NCBI GenBank assembly: GCA_020721065.1
Contig: DYNM01000017.1
Location: forward strand, 1 to 52,147
From: Thiocystis violascens
GTDB lineage: Bacteria; Pseudomonadota; Gammaproteobacteria; Chromatiales; Chromatiaceae
DNA length: 52,147 bases
Reading direction: 5' to 3'
Part shown: positions 43,092-52,147 of the stretch, in pieces
Layout: the number at the start of each line of letters is the position of its first letter
How positions within the stretch are numbered: position 1 is the first letter of the stretch
Program-made: the position numbers and the translations under genes
Notes under the pieces: generated by a model
What the model was told of the DNA's origin: nothing
The model's input: the letters and a program-made list of their open reading frames with translations, nothing else
The model's database searches: none

Positions 43092-44825
43092 ATGACTCAC
43101 GCACTTCCTACCGGCGCAGCGTTGCTGCTCGATGTACTCACTGAACTCGGCGTTGATTATCTGTTTGGGCACACCGGCGGCGCTGTCATTCCGATTCACG
43201 TTGAACTCAATAAACGGTTGCGGCGCGGCGCTCGCGTGCCCAGTTTCATTCTCTGTCGGCAAGAAGGCGGTGCCGGTCATGCTGCCGAAGGCTATGCGCG
43301 GGTGAGCGGACGGGTTGGCGTCGCGCTGGCCACTTCCGGTCCGGGCGCAACCAATCTCGCCACGCCAATTGCTGACGCCTACAAAGATTCGCTGCCGACG
43401 CTGTTTATCACCGGTCAGGTGCCGAGTGGCGCGATTGGTACCGATGCGTTTCAAGAAGTTGACACCGTCGGCATGACCCGCCCGATTTCTAAACACAATT
43501 ATTTGGTTAAAGACGTGCGCGATCTCGATTGGGTGCTGCGCGAAGCCTACGCGCTGGCGCAGCAGGGACGCCCCGGCCCGGTGGTGGTGGATATTTGCAA
43601 AGATGTCCAACTCGCGCCGGTGACGACGCACAACCCGCCGCGCCAGCGTCACCGCGAGCTGCTGCCATTTGATACGGCGCAAGCCACCGCCATTCTCGAC
43701 GCGCTCACGCAAGCCGAGCGTCCGGTGGTGAAAGCTGGCGGCGGCATCATTCACGCCAACGCAGCCGCTGCGCTGCGCACCTTTGCCGAACAGTTTGACG
43801 TGCCCGTGACGACGACATTTAACGCGCTCGGCACCTTACCCTTTGATTTCCCGAATAATATCGGAATGCCGGGAATGCACGGCACGATCCCGGCAAATTA
43901 CGCGCTGCGCGATGCCGATTTCATTTTGACGCTGGGCGGACGTTTTGATGATCGGGTGGCGGTGCGCGGGTTTGCGAGCGGCAAACGCATCGCACATGTT
44001 GATATTGATCCGTCGGAAATCGACAAAATGATCGCCACTGATCTGGCGCTGGCAGCCGGGCTGGAGGACTTTTTCGACTTCACCCGCACTTCCGGGCGCA
44101 CCGCGCAGCATCCGGCGTGGCTGGCGCAGATCGGGCAATGGCGCGAACAAATGCCCAAACCCTATGAATTATCAGCATATATCAAGCCGCAAACCGTGAT
44201 TGAACTGGTCTCAGAATTGACCGCCGGTCAAGCCACCGTTGTCACCGGCGTTGGGCAACATCAAATGTGGGCAGCGCAGTACTACCGCTTTCAACGTCCG
44301 CGCCAGTGGGTCAGCTCCGGTGGATTGGGCACGATGGGATTTGGATTACCGGCAGCAATTGGCGCGTGGTACGCCGATCCGCGTCGCCCCGTGATTTTAT
44401 TTGATGGCGACGGCAGTTTTCAGATGAACATTCAAGAGCTTGGCACCGTCGTAGCCAATCGCATTCCATTAAAAATGTTCGTATTAAATAACAGCTTTTT
44501 GGGAATGGTGCGGCAATGGGAAGACATGATGGATGGCGGACATCATTATGAAACTTGCCTCGCTCGCATTGCCGATTGTGATGCCGATTGCACTGCCTTA
44601 GATCAAACCTGTCGGCGACAAATTCCCAATCTCACCGGCTTGAAATACGTTTATCCGCGCTTGAATACGATGCGAATTAAAGACCCCGCCACGTTGCGGG
44701 AACAACTCATCGCTGCGCTTGCCGATCCCGGACCGATGTTGATTGATGTGTGGATTGATAAAGCAGAAAACGTCATTCCGATGGTGCGTCCCGGACATAC
44801 GCTGGCGCAGATGATTGAATCTTAA
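43092..44825 (+). CDS. ilvB: Acetolactate-synthase-like thiamine-diphosphate enzyme
   Basis: This 577-residue protein has the acetolactate synthase large subunit fold: catalytic E58 in [18 protein letters not shown], a FAD/middle domain, and the thiamine-diphosphate site [12 protein letters not shown] from 439. The ATG is chosen because an upstream in-frame extension has no family similarity. Two points are odd. No small regulatory subunit gene (ilvH) follows. And after [13 protein letters not shown] the protein has a segment with C489, C496, C500 and C507 (spacing C-x6-C-x3-C-x6-C) where ordinary enzymes have none. It could be a catabolic or specialised member. Family assignment is good; substrate is open. 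Confidence 0.85.
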   Translation: MTHALPTGAALLLDVLTELGVDYLFGHTGGAVIPIHVELNKRLRRGARVPSFILCRQEGGAGHAAEGYARVSGRVGVALATSGPGATNLATPIADAYKDSLPTLFITGQVPSGAIGTDAFQEVDTVGMTRPISKHNYLVKDVRDLDWVLREAYALAQQGRPGPVVVDICKDVQLAPVTTHNPPRQRHRELLPFDTAQATAILDALTQAERPVVKAGGGIIHANAAAALRTFAEQFDVPVTTTFNALGTLPFDFPNNIGMPGMHGTIPANYALRDADFILTLGGRFDDRVAVRGFASGKRIAHVDIDPSEIDKMIATDLALAAGLEDFFDFTRTSGRTAQHPAWLAQIGQWREQMPKPYELSAYIKPQTVIELVSELTAGQATVVTGVGQHQMWAAQYYRFQRPRQWVSSGGLGTMGFGLPAAIGAWYADPRRPVILFDGDGSFQMNIQELGTVVANRIPLKMFVLNNSFLGMVRQWEDMMDGGHHYETCLARIADCDADCTALDQTCRRQIPNLTGLKYVYPRLNTMRIKDPATLREQLIAALADPGPMLIDVWIDKAENVIPMVRPGHTLAQMIES

Positions 44826-44829
44826 AAAA

Positions 44830-44900
44830 GTTGTCAGTTGACAGTCATTTTGCAATGCAAAAGCGGTGTAATAATTTCACCACCACTGACAACTGACAAC
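44830..44900. repeat. Intergenic inverted repeat, TGTCAGTTG type
   Basis: GTTGTCAGTTGACAGT (44830-44845) and ACTGACAACTGACAAC (44885-44900) are reverse complements in 15 of 16 positions with 39 bases between. A further GGACAACT lies downstream. The arm resembles the repeat at 10512-10540. It may also stop transcription from the gene upstream. Confidence 0.7.
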
Positions 44901-44926
44901 CGCCAACGGACAACTCAAAAAACGCC

Positions 44927-46390
44927 ATGCAGCTTAAAACTCAACTTAAATTCATTGGCGTTTTACCTCTATTGATGGCGGTCATCTTTGGTGTGACCGC
45001 CTTTCACGGTCATCACCATTTACGCGAATTGCGCGATCTCACCAGCGTTGCGGATGGAATGCTCGATCAAATCGAACAATTAGAAGCCGCAACGCAGCAA
45101 TTTCTGATCACTCGTGCGCAGACACATCGGCACAAAATGTATCTGTTAGCTGATTCACTCAACATTCAAATTTATTTAACAGAAAAACGCTTTGCTTCAT
45201 CTACGCCGCCGGAAATCATAGATGAATTACGGCGACATGTTTGGCAATTACATGGCTTGATTTTAGAATTAGATGCGCGTTATTTACCGAATTTAACTGC
45301 GCTAGAGATCACCCAGATTCAAGTGCTTGCGCACCGTCTACAGATTGAAATTAGCCAAATTCAACCCCGCTTACATCACCTGCATTATCTCGGTCATCTG
45401 CAAACCACACTGTACAGTGACCAACTCTGGCAAACTGAATTCATGTTAATCATTGCCACTGCGCTATTAAGTTTAGCACTCATGGCACCTGTGCTCTGGC
45501 GCATTGCGACGGCGCTGCATGTATTAAGTGTTGGTACTTTAGAGCAAGGAACTGGAGATTGTTTCTCTTCGCTACAACTAGCAGGTAATGATGAATTTAA
45601 TCAACTTGCCAACGAATTTAATCAAATGGCACAGCGGCTGACTCGCGCCGAACATGAGCGCAAAGTTCATTTGAACGAATTAGAAAACGCAGTGCAAGAT
45701 TTAGAAAATTTTAGTTATTCTGTCTCGCATGATTTACGCGCTCCCCTCCGCGCTATTGATGGTTTTGTGGCGATTTTAATGGAAGAATACGCACCAGTAT
45801 TAGATACTGAAGGCTTGCGTTTATTCGCCGTTGTCAGCAATAATGCCAAAAAAATGGAGCAACTCATTAACGACATCTTGGCACTATCTCGCGCTGGACG
45901 TTTAGAATTAGAACTCAAACCCGTTGATATGAATGCGTTGGTTTACGAAGTCTGGGAACAGTTAATGGAGCGCCATCCTGAGCGCGTAGTGCAATTTGAT
46001 TGTGCGGAATTACCATCAATTCACGGTGACGCCCGCGCTTTGCGGCAGGTGTGGCAAAATTTATTAGATAATGCGCTCAAATTTACCGCTGGACGTGAAT
46101 CGGCACAGATTCAAGTGAGTGCCGAACCTCGCGGCGATCTGCTGCGTTATTGCGTGAGTGATAATGGTGTGGGTTTTGATCCCGCTTATCAAAATAAACT
46201 CTTTGGTTTATTCTTACGGCTGCACGGGATGGACGAATTTGAAGGCACTGGCGTTGGATTAGCGATTGTTAAACGTTTCATTCAAAAGCATCAGGGTCAT
46301 GTGGAAGGAACTGGTGTAGTAGGAGAAGGCGCAACGTTTTGTTTTTATTTACCCGTGACGCAATCATCATCTTTGCTTCAAGCAGCTTGA
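44927..46390 (+). CDS. Membrane sensor histidine kinase (phytochrome-kinase-like)
   Basis: A 487-residue kinase. One membrane segment lies near 10-27, a mostly helical extracytoplasmic region at 28-170, a second membrane segment at about 172-193, a HAMP-like linker (194-245), the phosphorylated H268 in SYSVSHDLRAPLRAIDGF, and an ATPase domain with NLLDNALKF and EGTGVGLAIVKRF. The histidine-box and ATPase type match kinases that work with Rcp1-like regulators. It is followed by such a regulator 13 bases later and by a hybrid kinase, forming one signalling operon. Confidence 0.9.
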   Translation: MQLKTQLKFIGVLPLLMAVIFGVTAFHGHHHLRELRDLTSVADGMLDQIEQLEAATQQFLITRAQTHRHKMYLLADSLNIQIYLTEKRFASSTPPEIIDELRRHVWQLHGLILELDARYLPNLTALEITQIQVLAHRLQIEISQIQPRLHHLHYLGHLQTTLYSDQLWQTEFMLIIATALLSLALMAPVLWRIATALHVLSVGTLEQGTGDCFSSLQLAGNDEFNQLANEFNQMAQRLTRAEHERKVHLNELENAVQDLENFSYSVSHDLRAPLRAIDGFVAILMEEYAPVLDTEGLRLFAVVSNNAKKMEQLINDILALSRAGRLELELKPVDMNALVYEVWEQLMERHPERVVQFDCAELPSIHGDARALRQVWQNLLDNALKFTAGRESAQIQVSAEPRGDLLRYCVSDNGVGFDPAYQNKLFGLFLRLHGMDEFEGTGVGLAIVKRFIQKHQGHVEGTGVVGEGATFCFYLPVTQSSSLLQAA

Positions 46391-46403
46391 TAAAGGATAG
46401 GAT

Positions 46404-46859
46404 ATGGATCGTGAATTTGCCGTTGATATTCTATTGGTTGAAGATAATCCTAACGATGCAGAGTTAGCGATTCGTGCTTTGAAAAAACATCATCTTGCCA
46501 ATCGTTTAGAATGGGTAAAAGATGGCGTCGCAGCGTTAGATTTTCTATTCCAACGCGGTGAACATGCTAATCGCTCAAGAGTATTGCCGCGAGTAGTGTT
46601 ACTTGATTTAAGATTACCTAAATTAGATGGGATTGAAGTGTTAGCGCAAATTCGCGCCAATCCTGAGACTCGTGAATTACCGGTGGTGATTTTAACTTCG
46701 TCTAAAGAAGAACAAGATTTGGTGGCGACTTATGAATTGGGCGTTAATAGTTTTGTGGCGAAACCGGTAGCTTTTGATGAATTTGCGCGTACCGTCGCTG
46801 AATTAGGTATGTATTGGGTTTTAGTTAATCGCGTTCCGCCTGATATTCGCAATGAATGA
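46404..46859 (+). CDS. Rcp1-like single-domain response regulator
   Basis: This 151-residue protein is a lone receiver domain with the acidic pocket VEDNPNDAE at 12-20, the phosphorylatable D68 in [13 protein letters not shown] and the conserved lysine in VAKPVAF. The long loop before D68 ([14 protein letters not shown]) is typical of Rcp1-type regulators of phytochrome-like kinases. It overlaps the next gene by eight bases and has no DNA-binding domain, so it probably relays phosphate between the two kinases. Confidence 0.9.
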   Translation: MDREFAVDILLVEDNPNDAELAIRALKKHHLANRLEWVKDGVAALDFLFQRGEHANRSRVLPRVVLLDLRLPKLDGIEVLAQIRANPETRELPVVILTSSKEEQDLVATYELGVNSFVAKPVAFDEFARTVAELGMYWVLVNRVPPDIRNE

Positions 46860-49800
46860 ACCACTGCGCATTTTATTATTAGAAGATCATCCCGCTGATG
46901 CGGAGTTGATTGAACGCTTTTTGAAAAAATCCGGTTTAACGTTGCTTGCCCAGCGCGTTGATCAACGTGAGCCTTTTTTGACGGCGCTCAATGAGTTTTG
47001 TCCTGATGCAATCCTCGCCGATTACAGCCTGCCGCAATTTGACGGTTTGCAAGCGTTGACCTTGGTGCGCCAGCGCGATCCTGATCTGCCATTTATTTTT
47101 GTCACCGGTGCGCTCGGCGAAGAAGGCGCGGTTGAGCTGCTGTGCAAAGGTGCAAATGACTATGTTCTCAAGCACTTATTAACGCGGCTGCCGATGGCGC
47201 TGGAGCGGGCGCTGACCACCTCGCGCCAGCAAAAGGCGCTGCGGCACGCGGAGCAATCATTGCGCGAGAGTGAAGAGCGATTTCGTGCCATCGTCGAAAC
47301 GACGCTGGATTGGATTTGGGAAGTAGACGTTGACGGGCGCTACACCTACGTCAGTCCCACCTCGCAGCGGCTGCTCGGCTACGCGCCAGCGGAAATGCTG
47401 GGGCGTCATTTCACTGCGTTTATGCCGCCCGCCGCCAGCGCAGCGGTCAACGCCCGCTTTGCCAGCATCCTCGCCGCCGCCGCGCCTTTTTCGTTGCTGG
47501 AAAATACCTGCCAACACCGCGACGGCAGCTTGGTAGAAATGGAAACCAGCGGCATTCCGATCCTCAGCGCCAGCGGCGAACTGCTGGGCTATCGCGGCAT
47601 CGACCGCGACATCACCGAACGCAAGCGGCAAGTGGCGACGTTGTTATTGCAAGCGCGTCGTGCCAGCGCCTTGCTGGAATTGCCCCGCGCTGCCGAATCG
47701 CGCAATGAAGTTGATTTTATGCAGGTCGGGTTGGAACTGGCCGAGGAGCTGACCGACAGCACCATTTCTTTTGTGCATTTCGTCAATGACGATCAGGAAA
47801 CCATCGAATTGGTTACTTGGTCACGACGCACGTTGGAACGCTATTGCAACGCTGCGTATGACAGCCATTATCCGGTCAGTGAAGCTGGTCTCTGGGCGGA
47901 GGCGCTGCGGGAGCGAGCGCCCGTGATGTTCAACGATTACGCCACCGCTCCGAAGCAACGCGGTTTGCCAGCGGGACATGCCGCGCTCACGCGCTTGATT
48001 AGCGTGCCGGTGTTGGATGGCGATCAGGTGCGGATGATTGCCGGGGTTGGCAATAAAAGCAGCTTTTATAACGAGTTAGATGTCGAAAGTCTCCAGCTCA
48101 TCGCCAATGAAATCTGGCGCATCGTCCGCCAGCGTCGGGCGGAACAAGCGTTGCGCGAGAGCGAGGAGCGGTTTCATGCCTTGTTTGCCAACATGCGCAG
48201 CGGCGTGTGCGTGTACGACGCCACTGCTGACGGTTTGGATTTCTGTTTTCACGAGGTCAATTGTGCGGTTGAAAACATTGAAAGCCTCAGTCGCGCTGAT
48301 TTGATCGGACGGCGCGTCACGGAGGTATTTCCCAACATTGCCGCCAGCGGCTTGTTGGAGGTGTTCCAACGGGTGTGGCGCAGCGGTAATTCTGAATATG
48401 TGCCGCTCACGCTGTATCACGACGAGCGCGTCACCGGCTGGCGCGAGAATTTCATTTATCGCTTGCCGCACGGTGAGCTGGTGGTGGTTTACAACGATGT
48501 GAGCGAGCGCAAAGCCTTGGAGCTGGCGCTGGAGGAAAGTCGGGAGCGGCTGGAGCTGGCGCTGGAAGGTTCCGACATGGGGATGTGGGATTGGCAGATT
48601 CCGAGCGGCGCGGTGCAGCTCAATGATCGCTGGGCGCAGATGCTGGGTTATCAGCTTGCCGATCTGCAACCGCTCACGATTCAGACGTGGTTTGAGCTGA
48701 CGCATCCAGACGATTTGGCGCTGGCACAAGAAAAATTAAATCAACATTTTCAAGAATTAACGCCGTATTACGAGTGTGAACTGCGCCTGCGCCATAAAAA
48801 CGGACATTGGTTGTGGGTGTTGGATCGCGGCAAGGTCGTTGCCCGCGATGCGGCTGGTCAACCGCTGCGCATGGCCGGCACCCATCTTGACATCACGGCG
48901 CGAAAACGGGCGGATGAGGAATTGCACAAGCTGTTGCTGGCAGTGGAGCAAAGCCCTACGAGCATCGTCATCACCGATCTCAACGCGCAAATTGAATACG
49001 CCAATCCAGCTTTTACTCGCGTGTCTGGCTACACCCTCGACGAGGCAAATCACCAAAACCCGCGCATTCTCCAATCTGGGCACACGCCGCGCTCTGTGTA
49101 TAACGAGCTGTGGGCGACGCTGACTGATGGCGAGGTGTGGCGGGGTGAGTTTCACAATCGCCGCAAAGATGGTTCCGATTATGTGGAATTGGCGATCATC
49201 TCGCCGGTGCGCCAGCCCGATGGACGTGTCACGCACTATCTCGCCGTCAAAGAAGACATCACCGCGCATAAGCGGGTGGAAGAGGAGTTGAAACACTACC
49301 GCCTGCATTTGGAGGAGCTGGTGGAAATTCGCACGGCGGAATTAAAAAGCACTGAGGAACGTAGTCGCCTGATTCTCGAATCCAGCGCCGATGGGTTGTA
49401 CGGTGAAGACACCGAAGGCTTTGCGACGTTTATCAATCCCGCTGCCTGCGCGATGCTCGGCTACACCGCAGAACAGGTGCTCGGACAGTCGATGCACGAT
49501 CTGATTCATCACACTCGTCCCGATGGTTCGCCTTATCCCAAAGCGGAGTGCCCGATTCAGCGTTCTTTGAGCATCGGGCAGATGTTGCGCCAAGATGAGG
49601 ATGTGTTTTGGCACGCCGACGGTCATCCCTTCCCAGTGGCGTATTCGTCGCATCCGATGTACCGCAACGGCGTCTTGATCGGTGCGGTGGTGAGTTTTTT
49701 TGATATTTCGGTGCAAAAACAAACCGAGGCGGCGCGAGAAGCGGCGCTGGTGGAAGCCGAACGGCTGGCGCGGCTGAAAAGCGAATTTCTCGCCAATATG

Positions 49801-51588
49801 AGCCACGAAATCCGCACGCCACTCAACGCGGTGCTGGGTTTTGCACAAATTGGCGTGCGGCAAAATGACGGGCGCAAGGCGCAGGATTTTTTCAAGCGCA
49901 TCTTGGATTCTGGGCAATTGCTGCTGGGCATCGTCAACGACATTTTGGATTTCTCTAAAATCGAAGCCGGCAAACTCAGCATCGACCCCGGCGTGATGGA
50001 CATCCACGCCGTGATCGATCATGCCGCCGATCAGTTGCGCGGGCGGGCGGCGGATAAACAATTGGAGCTGCGGGTGGAGCTGGCGTCGGAGTTGCCGGCA
50101 ACTTGTGCGGGTGATGGGCTGCGGGTGACGCAGGTGTTGGGCAATCTGTTGTCCAACGCGATCAAATTTACGGAGCGCGGCAGCGTGTGCGTGACGGTGG
50201 CAGTGGAAACCCACGCGCTAGATGCGGAGATGGCGCATGAGCGGGAGTGGTTGTGCCTCAGCGTGGCGGATACGGGCATCGGGATGACTGAGACGCATGT
50301 GGCGCGACTGTTTCGTCCTTTTGAACAAGCCGACGGTTCGATCACGCGACGGTTTGGCGGCACTGGCTTGGGCTTGGCGATCAGCAAGCGGCTGGTAGAC
50401 ATGATGGGCGGCACAATCAGCGTGATCAGTCAGGTCGGTGTTGGCACTCGTTTTGATGTGCGCCTGCCGCTGCGCGAGCCGCAAGGCGTGATCAATGCGC
50501 CAACGCTGGGCAGCGGCTTCACGCCGTTGTCGGTGCATCAGGTGCCACGTCTGCGCGGGTTGGTGATTCTGGTGGCGGAAGATAATCCGACCAATCGGCT
50601 GGTGCTGGAGGAATTGCTGCGCGATGAGGGTTGTTGGCTGGTGCAGGTGGAAAATGGGGCGCAGGCGGTGGAGCGGGTGCGTAATAACGATCCCAATGCG
50701 TTTGATTTGATTTTGATGGACGTGCAGATGCCGGTGTTGGATGGGATTGAGGCGACGCGGCAAATCCACGCGCTGCGCCCGCAGTTGCCGATCATTGGTT
50801 TAACGGCTCATGCGCTGGCTGCCGAGCGCCAGCATTGCCTCGCAGCGGGAATGGTTGATCACGTTGCCAAACCGGTGGATTTAGAACGGTTGGTTGCAGT
50901 GATTGTGCAACACACCGCGCCGTTGTCCGCTGCACCACCGATAACTGGAGCCAGTACGACTGCGCCGGTGCTGGCGACGCCGGTTCCGGTGCCAGCAGTT
51001 CCAGCAGTGCCGATGCTGGTTGATTGGCAGGCGCTGGCGCAGCGTTATCGGCAGCGGCTTGAATTTTTACCCAAGCTGTTGAACTCGATGCTGGTGAGCA
51101 GCGACACGGTGGCGGCGGAGTTGCGTGCGAGCGCGCGAGCGAGCGATTTCACACAACTGGCGTTTTTCGCGCACGGTCTCAAAAGTACGGCTGGCAATCT
51201 ATTTGCGGTGCCGTTGCAAACGCTGGCGGCGACAACTGAGCGCAGTGCTCGCGCCAAGCTGCCCGAAGCGATCAATCAGGCTTTTCAGCTTGCCGATCAG
51301 TTGGAGATGCTGTTGCGCGAGATTCAAGCGTGGTTGCGGGAGCACACGCCTGCGGCGTTGCCAGCCGCGCCGGTGACGCTGGAGCCGACGCTGGTGGCGG
51401 AGGTGATCGCACGATTGGAGACGTTGTTGATGATTGATGACACGGCGGCAAATACGATATTTGAAGAAAATGAAGTGCTGTTGCGGCAACAGTTCGGGGA
51501 GCTGGCGCAACAATTGGGGCGGCAAATCGAACGTTTTGATTATCAAGCGGCGTTAGACACGTTGCTGGAAATGAAAGATTTGATATAA
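46852..51588 (+). CDS. Hybrid sensor kinase: REC, PAS, GAF, PAS x4, kinase, REC, Hpt
   Basis: A soluble 1578-residue phosphorelay protein. Domains in order: N-terminal receiver with D57, PAS (about 140-260), GAF (265-425), four more PAS/PAC units (430-555, 560-685, 690-810, 835-960), a coiled coil, the histidine-kinase domain with H985 in [16 protein letters not shown], ATPase with [13 protein letters not shown], a second receiver with D1290 in [13 protein letters not shown], an alanine/proline linker and an Hpt domain with H1441 in [12 protein letters not shown]. No membrane segment exists, so it senses cytosolic signals or receives phosphate from the membrane kinase through its N-terminal receiver. 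All phosphorelay residues are present. No terminator follows. Confidence 0.92.
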   Translation: MNEPLRILLLEDHPADAELIERFLKKSGLTLLAQRVDQREPFLTALNEFCPDAILADYSLPQFDGLQALTLVRQRDPDLPFIFVTGALGEEGAVELLCKGANDYVLKHLLTRLPMALERALTTSRQQKALRHAEQSLRESEERFRAIVETTLDWIWEVDVDGRYTYVSPTSQRLLGYAPAEMLGRHFTAFMPPAASAAVNARFASILAAAAPFSLLENTCQHRDGSLVEMETSGIPILSASGELLGYRGIDRDITERKRQVATLLLQARRASALLELPRAAESRNEVDFMQVGLELAEELTDSTISFVHFVNDDQETIELVTWSRRTLERYCNAAYDSHYPVSEAGLWAEALRERAPVMFNDYATAPKQRGLPAGHAALTRLISVPVLDGDQVRMIAGVGNKSSFYNELDVESLQLIANEIWRIVRQRRAEQALRESEERFHALFANMRSGVCVYDATADGLDFCFHEVNCAVENIESLSRADLIGRRVTEVFPNIAASGLLEVFQRVWRSGNSEYVPLTLYHDERVTGWRENFIYRLPHGELVVVYNDVSERKALELALEESRERLELALEGSDMGMWDWQIPSGAVQLNDRWAQMLGYQLADLQPLTIQTWFELTHPDDLALAQEKLNQHFQELTPYYECELRLRHKNGHWLWVLDRGKVVARDAAGQPLRMAGTHLDITARKRADEELHKLLLAVEQSPTSIVITDLNAQIEYANPAFTRVSGYTLDEANHQNPRILQSGHTPRSVYNELWATLTDGEVWRGEFHNRRKDGSDYVELAIISPVRQPDGRVTHYLAVKEDITAHKRVEEELKHYRLHLEELVEIRTAELKSTEERSRLILESSADGLYGEDTEGFATFINPAACAMLGYTAEQVLGQSMHDLIHHTRPDGSPYPKAECPIQRSLSIGQMLRQDEDVFWHADGHPFPVAYSSHPMYRNGVLIGAVVSFFDISVQKQTEAAREAALVEAERLARLKSEFLANMSHEIRTPLNAVLGFAQIGVRQNDGRKAQDFFKRILDSGQLLLGIVNDILDFSKIEAGKLSIDPGVMDIHAVIDHAADQLRGRAADKQLELRVELASELPATCAGDGLRVTQVLGNLLSNAIKFTERGSVCVTVAVETHALDAEMAHEREWLCLSVADTGIGMTETHVARLFRPFEQADGSITRRFGGTGLGLAISKRLVDMMGGTISVISQVGVGTRFDVRLPLREPQGVINAPTLGSGFTPLSVHQVPRLRGLVILVAEDNPTNRLVLEELLRDEGCWLVQVENGAQAVERVRNNDPNAFDLILMDVQMPVLDGIEATRQIHALRPQLPIIGLTAHALAAERQHCLAAGMVDHVAKPVDLERLVAVIVQHTAPLSAAPPITGASTTAPVLATPVPVPAVPAVPMLVDWQALAQRYRQRLEFLPKLLNSMLVSSDTVAAELRASARASDFTQLAFFAHGLKSTAGNLFAVPLQTLAATTERSARAKLPEAINQAFQLADQLEMLLREIQAWLREHTPAALPAAPVTLEPTLVAEVIARLETLLMIDDTAANTIFEENEVLLRQQFGELAQQLGRQIERFDYQAALDTLLEMKDLI

Positions 51589-51621
51589 ATCAAGCGGTTA
51601 TGTTTGGAAGTGAATTTAGAC

Positions 51622-51649
51622 TAGACAAATCAAGAAAAGCCGTTATGAT
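51622..51649 (+). promoter_or_regulatory. Promoter of the tRNA-Ala/tRNA-Glu unit
   Basis: TAGACA (51622-51627) and TATGAT (51644-51649) are separated by 16 bases and followed by a G/C-rich discriminator GCGCG, as expected for stable-RNA promoters under growth-rate control. Confidence 0.6.
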
Positions 51650-51689
51650 GCGCGTCTCGAAACGCTGGCACACGGAAAGCGCCAATCGC

Positions 51690-51765
51690 GGGGTCATAGC
51701 TCAGCTGGGAGAGCGCAACACTGGCAGTGTTGAGGTCGGCGGTTCGATCCCGCCTGGCTCCACCA
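51690..51765 (+). tRNA. tRNA-Ala (GGC)
   Basis: A 76-base cloverleaf with encoded CCA. The anticodon is GGC in the loop of CAACACTGGCAGTGTTG. The acceptor stem GGGGTCA/TGGCTCC carries the G3-U70 wobble pair that identifies alanine tRNAs. Confidence 0.95.
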
Positions 51766-51786
51766 GGTTTCAAACAATTTAATCTA

Positions 51787-51862
51787 GTCCCCATCGTCTA
51801 GTGGCCTAGGACATCGCCCTTTCACGGCGGTAACCGGGGTTCGAACCCCCGTGGGGACGCCA
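51787..51862 (+). tRNA. tRNA-Glu (TTC)
   Basis: A 76-base cloverleaf starting GTCCCCATCGTCTAG with anticodon TTC (CCCTTTCACGG) and an encoded CCA. It lies 21 bases after tRNA-Ala and is probably co-transcribed with it. Confidence 0.95.
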
Positions 51863-51871
51863 CTTTAGCAG

Positions 51872-51902
51872 CAGGCATCTGTCATCAGATGCCTGTTTTT
51901 TT
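51872..51902 (+). terminator. Terminator after the tRNA pair
   Basis: CAGGCATCTG and CAGATGCCTG form a ten-pair stem followed by seven T. Confidence 0.92.
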
Positions 51903-51964
51903 ATGCCCGGCATTCTGAGTGGCCACGATTAACCGTTTAATTTTATTGGATAAATATAGCATTT

Positions 51965-52091
51965 CCAACATAAAATGATTTTATAATCATGGAGTAAAAA
52001 GCAAATGAATTATTCTGTTGATTTCCGTCTTTACGCATTAGAAATAAAAGAAAAATTTAACCTTACTTATAGTCGATCCAACATAAAATGA
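51965..52091 (+). mobile_element. Probable remnant of an insertion sequence bounded by a direct repeat
   Basis: TCCAACATAAAATGA occurs at 51965-51979 and again at 52077-52091, in the same orientation, with a truncated transposase-like start between them. This suggests a decayed or rearranged element. The right limit may be outside the window; the bases from 52092 to the end show nothing else I can support. Confidence 0.45.
52005..52091 (+). pseudogene. Truncated transposase start (IS630/Tc1-like)
   Basis: An ATG behind GGAG opens a 28-codon frame whose first residues, MNYSVDFRLYALEIKEKFNL, look like the helix-turn-helix start of IS630-family transposases. The frame is stopped by TGA within the second copy of the 15-base direct repeat. 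The usual continuation of the DNA-binding domain is missing, so the gene is broken. Confidence 0.5.
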
Positions 52092-52147
52092 CTACAAATA
52101 GCTGGCAAACAAAGTCTCAACTGAGCAATGATTCCTTTTACGAATCG

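Noticed and set aside
49342..50214. Minus-strand open frame of 290 codons opposite the hybrid kinase
   Set aside because: The plus strand encodes clear PAS and kinase motifs; the antisense frame shows none.

Overview
The window looks like chromosomal DNA of a gammaproteobacterium with a sulfur-oxidising, nitrogen-fixing lifestyle. The evidence is gene content: a qmoA-qmoB-hdrC-hdrB cluster (electron partner of APS reductase), a DsrC-type protein with both C-terminal cysteines, an octaheme tetrathionate-reductase-like cytochrome with a cytochrome b partner, a nifB-ferredoxin-ferredoxin-nifQ-draG cluster behind a sigma-54/NifA promoter, and the dapA-bamC order seen in gammaproteobacteria. Genus or family cannot be fixed from the sequence alone; Chromatiales- or Thiotrichales-like lineages would fit.

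Layout. 1-5267 (minus): a four-gene electron-transfer operon in which the membrane subunit QmoC is replaced by soluble HdrC and HdrB. 5372-6259: an exported ATP-dependent DNA ligase. 6261-8837 (minus): lspA, bamC, dapA. 9004-12017: ychF, tRNA-Met, a small membrane protein, gatB. 12299-23362: a protein methyltransferase-like gene, then a partial type VI secretion cluster (tssA, tssB, tssC, hcp, tagJ, tssE, tssF, tssG), followed by an overlapping cupin gene and a Cache-type sensor that has lost or never had an output domain. The membrane-complex genes, clpV and vgrG are not here. 23567-28505: dsrC, a zinc-ribbon membrane protein, ubiT, cytochrome b and octaheme cytochrome c (minus), yqhA, a DUF2892 protein. 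28506-28865 is a gene-free stretch with a strong minus-strand promoter and several hairpins, probably a structured leader or small RNA. 28866-31107: DUF454, a CbiX-type chelatase, ribF.

31144-34811 (minus) is an AT-rich restriction-modification island: a candidate type II endonuclease and a D12-class adenine methylase with abutting genes, then a DNA methyltransferase fused to an Mrr-like nuclease whose catalytic loop contains an in-frame 9-bp tandem repeat. 35046-38828 is the nif cluster, with two TGT-N10-ACA NifA sites and a -24/-12 promoter upstream. 38942-44825: murU, a large secreted beta-helix/InlB-repeat/DUF1566 protein, and an acetolactate-synthase-like enzyme with an unusual four-cysteine segment. 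44927-51588: a sensor kinase, an Rcp1-like response regulator and a 1578-residue hybrid kinase. 51690-51862: tRNA-Ala and tRNA-Glu with promoter and terminator. The right edge carries what looks like a truncated transposase gene.

Functionally the window combines cytoplasmic sulfur oxidation (Qmo/Hdr and DsrC, with a siroheme-type chelatase as a possible cofactor supplier), periplasmic sulfur or nitrogen oxyanion reduction (octaheme cytochrome), FeMo-cofactor assembly and nitrogenase control, and interbacterial competition. All functions are inferred from motifs and context; no searches were run.
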